A stretch of 46,461 bases of DNA from Candidatus Kuenenia stuttgartensis (GCA_945875585.1 CAMCLK010000039.1:1-46461); one strand, 5' to 3'. Counted from the first letter of the stretch, positions 17,498-27,247 are shown. Translations and numbers: made by a program. The notes: generated by a model from the letters alone, not told the origin.

Positions 17498-20400
17498 GGG
17501 TTGCTGACGCTCCGGGGCGCATTACCTGAATTTCCCGAGCGAGCAGCAGGAGACGGCAGCACCTGCCGGGGACGTTCGTCATTGGCATCAGGCGAACCGA
17601 TCCGCTCATAACGAATGTGGTATCCCCTAGTCACAGCGTTATCCTTGAATCGCTTCAAGGACCGTATCTGGATAGCCCTGATCGATGCGATTCCCTTGGC
17701 GTCTATTGGCCAAAAGACCGACGCTACCTTCCCTGCTTCAGCATGCACAATCTGCTCTTGGCCAGACCAATTCTGCCCATCAATTGTTGCGATGGCCAAA
17801 CCCGAAGGATTATCGATTACGGGCGCGGTCCGTGTGCGCACCACCAAGCATGTTACCATGGCCCACTTGCCTGGTTCCACAGTTACCATGCGATCTTCTA
17901 GTTTGACCGAATCCAACAAACACTCTTTCCCATCGATGATCATCGGTTGGTTTTCCAGTTGCGTGATCTCATTAAAGTCAGCTCCGCGCGTAAATTCCCG
18001 GTCATGCTGCGGAACCTTTTCGGTGGACCACCAAATATCAAGCGAGCCGTCCTCTGGTCCCCCTGTGGTCGCGGAGCGGGGCCAGAGCGGCGAGTAAATA
18101 GTCCATGAAGGAGATGGGTAACCTGGTTCTGTCCATGTTCGGACCGGCGCGGTTTGTTTCCCACGCGGCACCCATTCCCACCATGTCATTCCCGGCTTTA
18201 CCACCGACAATTCAACTTCGCCCTCGTCCCATGATTTCTCGAGAATAGCCATCATGCGAACAGCATTTTTTTCTGATTTGTTCTGGGCAATCCCAGAAGC
18301 CCAACCACCTGACCGAACAACGGGCCGCCCAGCCAGGTCGTCCACCATTCCCAATCTTCTGGCCGGTTTGCCTCTGGCAACACCTAGAAGGAGGCAATCT
18401 GCTGGCTCCAAGCGAATGGTTCCCAATGGCGCTTTTATGTTTCCCGTACGAAGAACATATTCACCCGGACTCATCGCTGGAAGTATCCAACGATCGGTGA
18501 AACCAGGCACAGCGGCCTCGAATCCTTCCGGTGGTTGGTTGGGCAACGGCAGGTTCACCGGTGTTTCGAGTTCGTAACGAAACTCGCGGTGCAAGGAACT
18601 CTCCATTTGGTTGATCAATTGCTGCAATTGCGCGGCAGTGCTATAACCTCCGGGAGGAGAAAGCTTTTCCAGCGTTTCGAAATCCGCGCGAGTCGCCTCT
18701 TCCTCTTCGCCTGCCTGAAAGCCAATCACCTTGACCTGAATTCCCGTTCCAGAAAACAGTTTCAGTACCAAGGAAGGCACTGGCAATTTTTCCGGGTTCA
18801 GTTTGAGATCGGCAACGGCACGGTTGTCCTTTCCATCTGTAAGCGCCAGTAACGTCATCGGGCCAGATGACGCGCCAATGTTGGTCAACGCCTTGGATGC
18901 CTTGGCCATAGCCGCGATGAGTGGCGATTTGTTCCAAGGGACGATTTCGCCGGTTCGAAATCGCGCTGCCAACCGGGTTGCCACCGCTTTGGGATCGTTG
19001 CTGAGTACTGTTGGCCCCAGTACTGGAATAATGTAATCTTCAGGGGCCTCGGTGGTTCTCCCCGGCCCCACAGCTTGGCCAAACACCCAAACCGTGATGT
19101 TAACACCCGGTGGCAAGCGCCCCACCACGCTCTCAAGCGCTGTGGCAACCTGATCGATTCTCCCCGGGTTATCCGATGTCGGCCCCATGCTTCCAGAACA
19201 ATCAACAACAATAGCAATACTTCCCCTGGCCTGTCCAGAATCAGCAAGGGCCTCAGCGGTTGCGCGCATGGCCATGGTTGCCTTGCCTGCGGGCGGAATG
19301 GTTGTGTTGATTTGTGGCGGAGTAGTATGCAGATTGATGGGTGCCAAAACTTCCACGCGTTGGCCACGGAATAGCGCGCTGATCGCGACCTGCGTCTTCA
19401 CTGTGCCGTAAGCCACTGAAGCGGAAGGATCCTGGCCTCGCTCGACTAGTGGCGACAACAGATTGATCATTGCTGATTTTCTACCAGCTTCACCGCCATT
19501 GGCAACAAGATCGATTCTTCTACGTTGCAAGGCAACCGCTTCTGGTCGGGCCAATTCATCACCCGGATTGATTTGTAGTTGCACCTGACCTGGTGGCACA
19601 GATCCTCCCTCCACCGGGCCAAGTTCAATATCCAGATCAATGGATTTCTCCGTTGTCCACTGGAATGGCCCGACTCTGGGAATTCGCTTACCCACTTCAG
19701 AAATGGTCATGACCTGAAGGTTAAGGTCACCGTTGCGGCGGGCCTGTTCCAATCCCTCCGCCAGTCCGACAGGTGCTGGCCCCTTGCCGGCATCTGAAAG
19801 TGCAAAACCCATGGCTGTTTTGTAATAAGGAACGGGAGTTGGTTTTAGGCTGGCCAGGTGTTCGCTCCACGATCTTGCCGCTTGCTGAACCAAAAAATGA
19901 TTGACCCAGCAGCGCCTTAAGAGAATGCCAGCTTCAAGTTTACTTTCGTTCCCAATGTTGGTGTACCCTGCTGTTCGCCCCACATGATCAGCCCGCACGA
20001 GGAGAGAAAGAGTTTCTTGGGGTTTAGCGGTAGGAACCAGCGACACGAGGTCTTCTGCCGCCTTTTCAAACCTGCCGAATCGGATGCCAATTTGACGCCC
20101 CGCTTTCACGACAGATTCAAATCCAGAGTCTAGTTGCAGCTTGAAAGATTTCATACGTTCGATCATCTGTCCATACGTTTCAAGCGTGCCATCAGCAATC
20201 AATGTCTGGTCATTGAACATTTTGCGGCCAATAATCGCAATCGCCAGTTTCCCTGTTCTTTCCGTATTGCTGGCGCGTTCAAGAGCAGGTCTGTTGGCCC
20301 AAAATGAATTCTGGCTGACTGGCGTGCCCTTAAACGATACTTTTTCCTGCGCCCTCGTTTCAAGCACCCGCATGCGCAGATCGATATTGCCGCCGGGAAT

Positions 20401-22599
20401 CAGTAGAACATCGTCAATCAGCAGATCTTCGCCAAAGATATCGGATTCGCTGAGAGAATAAAGCTGTTTTTGACGGGCTTGTTCAATCTCCTTGAATTCG
20501 CTTTCCGCCTTCTGAGTATACTCTGCAAATCTGGCGAGCGCGGAGGTGAAATTCCCATCAGTTCCTAGCAGGTTCACCGCCTCGATTTTGTAATCGACGG
20601 CAGCATGTAGGTTTTCCCAAGCAGCAACAGCATGCGATGCAAGTTTCTCGGCAAAATCATCGGACGTCGGGTTGAGGGGAGATCCCAATTTGGCAACCCA
20701 CATGGTGTAATACGGCATGGCCGCGGATAGTCGATTATGAAGATTGAACCACTTTGAGGTATTTGCGGCCGAAGCCGATGCCGCGCTATACATGACTTCA
20801 GCACGCGCCAGATCGTTCAAGGCCTCAGCGCGGGTTGACGCATCGGTGGAGAGCAAGCGATCCTGCGCCAGTTGCCGCACGGTGTCGGCCGCTTGGATCT
20901 GCTTGAAGAAAAAGACCGCTCCTCGTTCAGGCGACTGTGTGGTTGCGCCAGATTCACTTACCCCGCACGCGGCGATCTCTGCTTTCAAGCGGGATTTGAT
21001 CCACAGGGAAAGAACGGAATTATCCGTCTGCCCTTGGGGCCTATCCCGCAGGAATAGCAATAATCCCTGCGATTCCACGGGTAGCAGCCTCCCTGGAATA
21101 TCGAGCTGTTCCAAAAGGAATTTGATTCTGGCCGCATTCGGATTAGGCGACTTGGCGGCATCTTGCAACACAGCCAATTGCATGAGAATTCTAGGCGGCA
21201 TCTTGTCAGCATTATTTCGCTGACTGCTGTTGATGAATTCATTGAGTTTCGATACAACCTCGCCCTCGGTGCTAGAGAGCAGATCAGAGGCGAGCTTCGC
21301 TATCTCAGCAAAACCAATATCATTGAAGTCCATTCCGGCAATGGCCCCAATGCGGAGGCTATTTGCAACAGAGTCGAGCGGAAGCTGCAGTGAATTTCGA
21401 ATGCGGCTCTCCAGTTGCCGATGAACTTCACGCAACAGCAGCGAGCTGGATAAATCTCCCACTCGCAACAGCGACTCGTATCGCATCAGCGACTTTTGGT
21501 AAATACTCCAAAGCTCGGGGCACAGCAGTTCTGGCGATAAGGGAGCTGACGCGAGTTGGGTGTAGCGATCCCAGGCATTTCGCAACTCTGATATTGCCGG
21601 AAGGCTTTCAATGACAGGCGGTGATACCGCGGGAATGCCCGCTTGGTACACAATGGCATCGGCTAAAATGATGTCTGGATCTCGAGTTTCAGGCAGAATC
21701 ATCACTGTCTGCGCCGAATTGCGATTCATGGTTGACCAGACATTGACTTCCGTTGCCAATGAATTCAACGTTTCTCCCAAGCTGATCTGGCCATCATTGT
21801 TGGAATCGACAGACGCACCCGCCAAGCACCGGATCAACTGCGCGCCAAAGTTGGACAAACCCAGATCATGAATGATCCAGGAATTCTGGTCACGGCCGCA
21901 GGCATTGACCACGAGCAGATTGGGCACATTTTGAATCTTGTCCTGCAGAAGCTGCAACGCGTGGCCGAAACGGTTGTCCAGAACTCCGAACGTCCATAGG
22001 GTCTCATTTTGCTCAGCGTCGAACAGGACCACTTTGACTTGGTTAGCGGGCTGCTTTTCTAATATACTAAGTATCTCTGATACTCTGATTCTATTCCCGG
22101 GCGCGTCGGAACTGTCCGCATCGTCAACAATGAGGAAAGGTCCATCCTCATCCACCCCGCCATGCATGGAAAAATTCAATACCAAGAATTTACCTTTTGC
22201 CTGGCGGATCTTCTCGGCAATGTCAGTGCCCCGGCGCACAATGACTGGATTTTCAACTTCTACAACTCTGCCATCAAGCGACTGCCCCACCAGCCCCTGC
22301 AACTGGTCTGCCAGTCGAATGCCTTGAACGTTGTGCGGGACTGCCAGATTGGTTTGGTAACCGGCAACGAACTGAAGCACTTTCAGCCGCTGGGGCCGAT
22401 GAATCCAGGTCATCATCCAGCAAAGCGTTGAGAGGCCAACAAGCCACAGAACCAGACTGGCAAGTGGACCAAGATAGGTCTGCGGGTAATTGGCTACAGG
22501 GTTGGCCCCTAACCACCCCCACAGGGGTTGATGCCTGACCGAGGCGCCCTTTGTTAAACCGTTGCGCCAGTGGATAGGCTTGTTTCCTGCCACTGGCAT
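17494..22599 (-). CDS. giant membrane protein with caspase-like and vWA domains
   Basis: 1701 aa, start supported by GGAG 9 bases upstream. One membrane helix (about 42-66) is followed by a caspase-fold domain (about 72-303). The histidine is kept (FSMHGG, His146) but the cysteine position reads LFDAEQ (Glu196); VVNACGRDQNSW and an EF-hand-like loop DSNNDGQISLGE (265-276) match the later caspase-family pattern. A long helical middle (about 330-900) follows. A von Willebrand factor A domain (about 1126-1340) carries the metal site DCSGS (Asp1133, Ser1135, Ser1137) and LTDGKDN (Asp1255), with Ser in place of the usual Thr near 1225. The C-terminus is beta-rich and Trp-rich. vWA domains bind partner proteins through a metal ion. 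First gene of a two-gene operon with the 1625-aa protein, inside a T6SS locus; function unknown. Confidence 0.8.
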   Translation of the reverse strand: MPVAGNKPIHWRNGLTKGASVRHQPLWGWLGANPVANYPQTYLGPLASLVLWLVGLSTLCWMMTWIHRPQRLKVLQFVAGYQTNLAVPHNVQGIRLADQLQGLVGQSLDGRVVEVENPVIVRRGTDIAEKIRQAKGKFLVLNFSMHGGVDEDGPFLIVDDADSSDAPGNRIRVSEILSILEKQPANQVKVVLFDAEQNETLWTFGVLDNRFGHALQLLQDKIQNVPNLLVVNACGRDQNSWIIHDLGLSNFGAQLIRCLAGASVDSNNDGQISLGETLNSLATEVNVWSTMNRNSAQTVMILPETRDPDIILADAIVYQAGIPAVSPPVIESLPAISELRNAWDRYTQLASAPLSPELLCPELWSIYQKSLMRYESLLRVGDLSSSLLLREVHRQLESRIRNSLQLPLDSVANSLRIGAIAGMDFNDIGFAEIAKLASDLLSSTEGEVVSKLNEFINSSQRNNADKMPPRILMQLAVLQDAAKSPNPNAARIKFLLEQLDIPGRLLPVESQGLLLFLRDRPQGQTDNSVLSLWIKSRLKAEIAACGVSESGATTQSPERGAVFFFKQIQAADTVRQLAQDRLLSTDASTRAEALNDLARAEVMYSAASASAANTSKWFNLHNRLSAAMPYYTMWVAKLGSPLNPTSDDFAEKLASHAVAAWENLHAAVDYKIEAVNLLGTDGNFTSALARFAEYTQKAESEFKEIEQARQKQLYSLSESDIFGEDLLIDDVLLIPGGNIDLRMRVLETRAQEKVSFKGTPVSQNSFWANRPALERASNTERTGKLAIAIIGRKMFNDQTLIADGTLETYGQMIERMKSFKLQLDSGFESVVKAGRQIGIRFGRFEKAAEDLVSLVPTAKPQETLSLLVRADHVGRTAGYTNIGNESKLEAGILLRRCWVNHFLVQQAARSWSEHLASLKPTPVPYYKTAMGFALSDAGKGPAPVGLAEGLEQARRNGDLNLQVMTISEVGKRIPRVGPFQWTTEKSIDLDIELGPVEGGSVPPGQVQLQINPGDELARPEAVALQRRRIDLVANGGEAGRKSAMINLLSPLVERGQDPSASVAYGTVKTQVAISALFRGQRVEVLAPINLHTTPPQINTTIPPAGKATMAMRATAEALADSGQARGSIAIVVDCSGSMGPTSDNPGRIDQVATALESVVGRLPPGVNITVWVFGQAVGPGRTTEAPEDYIIPVLGPTVLSNDPKAVATRLAARFRTGEIVPWNKSPLIAAMAKASKALTNIGASSGPMTLLALTDGKDNRAVADLKLNPEKLPVPSLVLKLFSGTGIQVKVIGFQAGEEEEATRADFETLEKLSPPGGYSTAAQLQQLINQMESSLHREFRYELETPVNLPLPNQPPEGFEAAVPGFTDRWILPAMSPGEYVLRTGNIKAPLGTIRLEPADCLLLGVARGKPARRLGMVDDLAGRPVVRSGGWASGIAQNKSEKNAVRMMAILEKSWDEGEVELSVVKPGMTWWEWVPRGKQTAPVRTWTEPGYPSPSWTIYSPLWPRSATTGGPEDGSLDIWWSTEKVPQHDREFTRGADFNEITQLENQPMIIDGKECLLDSVKLEDRMVTVEPGKWAMVTCLVVRTRTAPVIDNPSGLAIATIDGQNWSGQEQIVHAEAGKVASVFWPIDAKGIASIRAIQIRSLKRFKDNAVTRGYHIRYERIGSPDANDERPRQVLPSPAARSGNSGNAPRSVSNP

Positions 22600-22853
22600 T
22601 TTGATTCACTCCAATCACTCACACACCTGCAACCTCGCGAAAATGAGGCTTACAGTTGTCATCGGAACGTGATTATTGTTCCTGAATACGCCCCGCAATC
22701 ATTCGGGGCACCCAGCCAATGGCACTCATTACAAACCGGAAAACCGGTGTCATCCGTTTGAGTATCCACTGATTCAGGATTATTGTATCCTTCATTTTAT
22801 ATGGGGCCCGTGTGGTTTCGGTCCCGTCATCAATTTCCATTGGCTTTTGCAAA
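22600..22853. promoter_or_regulatory. 254-base divergent region between the giant-gene operon and tssA
   Basis: Both flanking genes start outward, so promoters for both are expected here. The only clear structure is a hairpin at 22690-22709, GCCCCG-CAATCATT-CGGGGC (6-bp stem). No ribosome site is evident for tssA. No further gene is seen. Confidence 0.35.
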
Positions 22854-23909
22854 ATGCCTATTTCCAATCAGCTTGACCTTACCGTGCTGCTGGCGCCCAT
22901 CCCCGGCAACAACCCAGCGGGCACCAACATTCCTTTCGGGGTTAAGGATCAACTCGAGCAGATGCGCAAGGAGGTCGATCCATCGAGTTACGATGCCAAC
23001 GACCCATTGCGACCAACGGAATTTCGCAAGGCAGACTGGAACGGCATTGTTAGTCTTGCCACAAAAACATTGACCCAGACCAGTAAAGACCTGCAGACCG
23101 CTGCGCGCATGGTTGAAGCGCTGACCAAATTGCAAGGTTTTCAAGGCCTTGGCGATGGCCTTGAATTGCTGGATGGATTGATCGATCAGGCTTGGGATCG
23201 CCTCGTTCCAGTGGTGGACGACCCTTCAGATCTGGATATCCGCGCGGCCCCGTTTGAATGGCTCGATGATCCCGATCGTGGCGCGCGGTTTCCGTCAACT
23301 GTTGGAGGAATCACCCTGCTTGATGCCACCAAGGAATTCCCCTCGATGGGCTACTTGGATTGGAAGCAGGGCCAAACCGCTCAAGGGGCAAGTGGTGCCG
23401 GAAAATTCGATCAGATTCTGGCTGCAATCAGTATTGAGGTCATTCAGACGCGACACGACTTGGTTCTTCGCGCACGCGAAATCCTTGGGCGCCTGACCCA
23501 ACGGCTCTCTGGCAAACTTAAAGATCTGGCCCCTTCCATGGTCCGCATCCGAACCGTGCTAGATCAATGCGAAGGTTTACTGGCTCAGATCATTGCCAAA
23601 AAATCACCAGTTCAGTCTTCTGCGGCAGCAGCAGGCGAAACAGGCACTTCAGGATCGGTATCCAGCAGCCAAGCAGCAGTGCAGCCAAACAACGCAGGTT
23701 CCCGCCAGCAGGCTTACCTGATGCTGGCTAATGCCGCGGACATTCTGGCTTCTATTGAGCCACACAGTCCGGTGCCTTACCTCATTCGCAGGGCCGTCGA
23801 ACTGGGTAGACTCCCGTTTCCGGAACTGATTCAAGCGTTTGTGCGCGAGCAAAACGTGCTGGAAACCATGTTCCGGGAACTTGGGATCGAGAAAAAAGAA
23901 CCCAGTTAA
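22854..23909 (+). CDS. tssA: TssA (ImpA family) T6SS protein
   Basis: TssA primes or caps assembly of the T6SS tube and sheath at the baseplate. The N-terminal ImpA domain is clear: LLAPIPGNNPAGTNI then the DW segment (FRKADWNGIVSLATKTL) and the KDLQTAARMVEALTKLQG block with GLELLDGLIDQAWDRLVP. The C-terminal part has a Ser/Ala-rich linker and the ending typical of the family (AYLMLANAADILASIEPHSP, VPYLIRRAVELGRLPFPEL). About 351 aa from ATG 22854; a GTG at 22812 in frame is less likely because homology begins at MPISNQLDL. Followed after 78 bases by the PAAR gene. Confidence 0.93.
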   Translation: MPISNQLDLTVLLAPIPGNNPAGTNIPFGVKDQLEQMRKEVDPSSYDANDPLRPTEFRKADWNGIVSLATKTLTQTSKDLQTAARMVEALTKLQGFQGLGDGLELLDGLIDQAWDRLVPVVDDPSDLDIRAAPFEWLDDPDRGARFPSTVGGITLLDATKEFPSMGYLDWKQGQTAQGASGAGKFDQILAAISIEVIQTRHDLVLRAREILGRLTQRLSGKLKDLAPSMVRIRTVLDQCEGLLAQIIAKKSPVQSSAAAAGETGTSGSVSSSQAAVQPNNAGSRQQAYLMLANAADILASIEPHSPVPYLIRRAVELGRLPFPELIQAFVREQNVLETMFRELGIEKKEPS

Positions 23910-23987
23910 AGTATTTAGGCGTAATGTATGACGAAGCAGTCGGTGTATCGTGAAATCGCGCCGGCCCAACTTTTAGTGTAGGTTCCT

Positions 23988-24281
23988 ATGCCATTTCCCA
24001 TAGCCCGATTAACAGATCTGCACGTATGCCCCATGCTTACCGGGCCTGTGCCACATGTTGGGGGGCCAATCACTGGCCCCGGGGCGCCAACTGTACTCGC
24101 CATGAACCTTCCGGTTTCGTGCATGGGTGACCTTGCCATATGTGTTGGGCCTCCCGACAGCGTGATCATGGGCAGCCCCACCGTACTGGCTATGGGCCGC
24201 CCCGTAACCAGACTGACAAGCACCTGCGCCCATGGTGGATTGGTGACAGGACCAGGGGCACCAACCGTTCTGGTGCCCTGA
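23988..24281 (+). CDS. PAAR-domain spike tip protein
   Basis: 97 aa consisting only of a PAAR domain, the conical cap that sharpens the VgrG spike. The repeated PAAR-type turns are obvious (HVGGPITGPGAPTVLAMNLP, CMGDLAICVGPPDSVIMGSP, CAHGGLVTGPGAPTVLVP), with His/Cys positions (H12, C14, C45, C52, C80, H82) suitable for the metal site. No effector extension is attached. Located downstream of tssA, well away from vgrG (20 kb). Confidence 0.93.
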   Translation: MPFPIARLTDLHVCPMLTGPVPHVGGPITGPGAPTVLAMNLPVSCMGDLAICVGPPDSVIMGSPTVLAMGRPVTRLTSTCAHGGLVTGPGAPTVLVP

Positions 24282-24287
24282 CAATAC

Positions 24288-24306
24288 ACCAGCCCCACGG
24301 GCTGGT
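24288..24306. terminator. perfect hairpin between convergent genes, possible bidirectional terminator
   Basis: ACCAGCCC-CAC-GGGCTGGT is a perfect 8-bp stem with a 3-base loop, in the 33 bases between the stops of the PAAR gene and the leftward TPR gene. No T-tract follows on either side, so termination is suggested by position and stability only. Confidence 0.4.
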
Positions 24307-24314
24307 TGCCGCGC

Positions 24315-25853
24315 TTACATGCCCTTACCCTTACCAAGAATTCCCTGCAGACGCTGGAGGGTTCTTGCTTCAATTTCCCGCAAGGCACGATCTGCCTCTG
24401 GATCAATGGCACCACCCGGCCGGTTTCTCTGCTGCTTGGCCATTTCCATCAACGATTCAAGACGTTTAGCCATGTCTCCCGGCAGAATATCTTTGAGCAT
24501 ATCACCCAGTTCACCAACTTCAGGCATCTGAGGAGGTGCGGGTGCAGCAGCCTGCTGAGACAATTCGCCCAGATTTTGTACGGCTGCCTGATGCAGAGGA
24601 TGGCCAGCTGGAAATTGCTGGGCCACTGTCCTGAACAAATCACCAGCCTCGGAGGTTCGCCCAGCCCTTGCGACAATCCCTCCGAGTGCCATGGAAGCCA
24701 TCGCTACCAATTCATCGAATCCGTTGGCAGTGGCTATTTCCAATGCTTCTCTAAACGAGGCTTCCGCCTGAGAATTTTCACCATGGCGGAATCGCAACTG
24801 GCCCTGCTCCAGCAAGACTTCTGTTATGAACTTATCGTTACCCTGTTCGCGGGCGCCATCGAGCACTCGCGCGGACTCTTCAAGCGACTCTTTGAGATTT
24901 CCAACCTTGGCCAAAGCCCCGACGCGCACACGTGCCGCTTGCAATGCCAGCAATGTCTCGCCTCGTTCATGGTAAACGGCCTGCGCCCTTGCAAGGGCGT
25001 TGGCCATAGCGCCAAAGTCGCCCTTCATTCCCTCAACTTCCGCGAGCATTCCCAAGCAGTCGGGTGTGAGACGCGTCTGGTTTCCAGCCACTCGCTCGAG
25101 CCACCCGGCCACCCAGTGGATGAGCCGATGAATCGTAGCAAGCTCCTCAATAGCTCCTTTGCCGTCATCAGGACTCAAAAGGTGCCGGGCATGTTTGGCC
25201 ATAACCTCGGCCAGTAATTGCTGCGGCATACCTGCTGGAACATCCGCGGGTTCCAGTACCCGATCTTGACCAGCACGGGACCGCGAATGGGCAAGAAGAG
25301 CCAGCAATTGGGCCTCGATTGGCCATGATTCCGCGTTGTGTGGGAAGTGACTGATTGCGACAACAAGGCGGTCCGCTGCCTTTGCGCACTCACCGGAATG
25401 GATTTCCAACCAAGCCATTGGCGCGGCAAGCAGAGCCTGATGGATATCAGAATCTTTTCCAGGGATGGCGCCTGCGGCAACTAGCCCTCGGCTAATGGCA
25501 TGGCGCGCGACATCGTTGCGGCGCAAGCGAATGTAGGTTTGTCCTAAGCTCCCAAGGCATCGGCACCGCATGGTGGCGTGAGCAGGATCATTGTCGGCAC
25601 CGGGCAGAGAGGCCACAGCGGCCTCGAGCGCTTTGATAGACTCAGCATTGTTTCCAAGAAAACCCTGCACGCGTGCCATTTGCAGGTGAGCAGCGGCAAC
25701 CATTTCAGGGTCGTTTGTTTCCTTGGCCGAGGCAATCGCCTGCCGGGCAAGTTGAAGGGCCGCAGGGCTATTTCCCGCATTAAGCGCCTGTTCGATTTTT
25801 TCACGGTGAAATGGATTGGTCGATTCAGTCGTATTTGGATCACTCTCTGCCAT
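24315..25853 (-). CDS. TPR-repeat protein
   Basis: 512 aa from the ATG at 25853 (AAGGA about 10 bases upstream); an in-frame ATG at 25907 gives a less likely longer form. Most of the protein is tetratricopeptide-like helical pairs, for example AAHLQMARVQGFLGNNAESI, CLGSLGQTYIRLRRNDVARH, LLEQGQLRFRHGENSQAEAS and MALGGIVARAGRTSEAGDLF. The C-terminus is a charged helix rich in Met and Lys. No signal peptide. TPR proteins act as protein-binding scaffolds; the position next to tssA-PAAR suggests but does not prove a T6SS connection. Confidence 0.8.
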   Translation of the reverse strand: MAESDPNTTESTNPFHREKIEQALNAGNSPAALQLARQAIASAKETNDPEMVAAAHLQMARVQGFLGNNAESIKALEAAVASLPGADNDPAHATMRCRCLGSLGQTYIRLRRNDVARHAISRGLVAAGAIPGKDSDIHQALLAAPMAWLEIHSGECAKAADRLVVAISHFPHNAESWPIEAQLLALLAHSRSRAGQDRVLEPADVPAGMPQQLLAEVMAKHARHLLSPDDGKGAIEELATIHRLIHWVAGWLERVAGNQTRLTPDCLGMLAEVEGMKGDFGAMANALARAQAVYHERGETLLALQAARVRVGALAKVGNLKESLEESARVLDGAREQGNDKFITEVLLEQGQLRFRHGENSQAEASFREALEIATANGFDELVAMASMALGGIVARAGRTSEAGDLFRTVAQQFPAGHPLHQAAVQNLGELSQQAAAPAPPQMPEVGELGDMLKDILPGDMAKRLESLMEMAKQQRNRPGGAIDPEADRALREIEARTLQRLQGILGKGKGM

Positions 25854-25897
25854 GGTATTCCGATCCTTGCAATAAACGTTGGTCACAATAGGCTGAA

Positions 25898-25915
25898 GCG
25901 GGGCCATTGCCCCGC
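25898..25915. other. perfect 7-bp GC hairpin upstream of the TPR gene
   Basis: GCGGGGC-CATT-GCCCCGC forms a perfect stem with a 4-base loop in the 160-base gap between two leftward genes. It could be a 5' leader structure of the TPR gene or a weak terminator of the HEAT gene upstream. No T-tract. Nothing else was seen in this gap. Confidence 0.35.
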
Positions 25916-26013
25916 CTTGCCTGTATCAGAGTTAAGTTTACTACAGCAGGCGTTGAAAGCCTGTAGCCTTAGGAAATTATCCCAAGGAATGAATCAACGC
26001 GCGGGAAGTCGAG

Positions 26014-27072
26014 CTACTTATCCTGACCGGACAGTATCAGCACAATAGCTCGATCCACCTCAGATCGCACGCGCGCGTCGCTATCGGTGCGCTGACGTAC
26101 GAGTGCTGCAATCACTTCGTCGCCTTTGGCTCCCATGCGGCCAAGTGACCGTGCAGCGGATAACCGCACGCTGGCCGACGGGTCGCTTGCCATGGCTTGC
26201 ATCAGTGCCTGAATCACCTGCGGGTTGTCGGCATGATCTCGGCCCGCAAGATCGCGAGCCGCCAATTCCCGCTGCGATGCCCCACCCGATTCCTGAAGGG
26301 ACGAAATAGCTTGCTGGCGCATAGCTTGAGCCATTGCATGAGGAGGCAGCGTTACTGTTATAGCAATACTGTTAGGCTGTCCGGGGACCATTTGGTACAC
26401 CGCTGTTGCCGTGTTTACAGAGGGCAACTGCAATTGTTGAGGTATTTCCACGGGTACAGTAGCGCGTGGAAGAGGGCGTGGCTGAATTTCTGGCAGTGGT
26501 TCCAGCGGAGCAACAGGCACGGCTGCCTGAACAGGAAAATCTGGCAGTGCAGGAAGAGCAGGTTCACGTGCTTCACGCACCGGCATGGCAGATGCGTGCG
26601 GTTTCGGCATACTGACCTCGGGCATGGCTGCCGCGCCTTTCATGCCTGGCGCGCGATCGTTGCGGCCTGCAACTGAGGCAGACTGGCTTTCATCGCCGGG
26701 TGCCGCTGGCAATTGGCGGGGCGGACTGGCTGCCCGTGTTTGCTGAATGGCACCGGGAGGCAATGGCACACCCGGAGGCGACGACGTTGAAGTTCCCCAT
26801 GAATAAACATGGACATCGCCAGCTTGGCCACCCTGAGTGACCTGAACAACAGTCATGCGCGCTCCCGAGCCTACAGCCTGAAGCTGCATGCACATGGAAC
26901 CATCTTTCGCCGTCCACGACTGCACAACTCGGCATCGAGTTGGCCCGGTTTTTTCAAGTTCCAGCGTTACAAATCGGTCCCCACCCTGCGCGCGTAACTG
27001 GATGGTGCCACCCATTTGAATCATCAATGCAGCAGAAAGGGTTGCGATAAATATAATTCGGCCTGGATACAT
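26014..27072 (-). CDS. secreted protein with C-terminal HEAT repeats
   Basis: 352 aa from the ATG at 27072; the upstream part of the frame has no better start. Signal peptide (IIFIATLSAALMIQMGGTIQ then LRAQG). An N-terminal beta-rich region (DRFVTLELEKTGPTRCRVVQ) is followed by a long Pro/Ala-rich linker and C-terminal HEAT-like repeats (NPQVIQALMQAMASDPSASV, RLSAARSLGRMGAKGDEVIA, LVRQRTDSDARVRSEVDRAI). Probably a periplasmic or envelope binding protein. It resembles in plan the Cys-rich HEAT protein at 11373-12572, but lacks its Cys cluster. Confidence 0.75.
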   Translation of the reverse strand: MYPGRIIFIATLSAALMIQMGGTIQLRAQGGDRFVTLELEKTGPTRCRVVQSWTAKDGSMCMQLQAVGSGARMTVVQVTQGGQAGDVHVYSWGTSTSSPPGVPLPPGAIQQTRAASPPRQLPAAPGDESQSASVAGRNDRAPGMKGAAAMPEVSMPKPHASAMPVREAREPALPALPDFPVQAAVPVAPLEPLPEIQPRPLPRATVPVEIPQQLQLPSVNTATAVYQMVPGQPNSIAITVTLPPHAMAQAMRQQAISSLQESGGASQRELAARDLAGRDHADNPQVIQALMQAMASDPSASVRLSAARSLGRMGAKGDEVIAALVRQRTDSDARVRSEVDRAIVLILSGQDK

Positions 27073-27247
27073 GATATTTCTCACAACAAAGTGAAACGAC
27101 AGGCCTAGTATCAACTTTTACATCGGTTATTGGTTAAAACGACTTTAACGATTCTTCCGATACCGCCGGATGTGAGGTCCATCTGCCGCAAAGGAACTGG
27201 TCACCACTTTCATACAATGATTATCACCTTTCCCGGAGATCCTGCTC

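Noticed and set aside
22812..22853. GTG at 22812 as the tssA start
   Set aside because: The extra 14 residues are not part of the family and the ATG at 22854 immediately precedes the conserved LLAPIPG block; no ribosome site favours the GTG.
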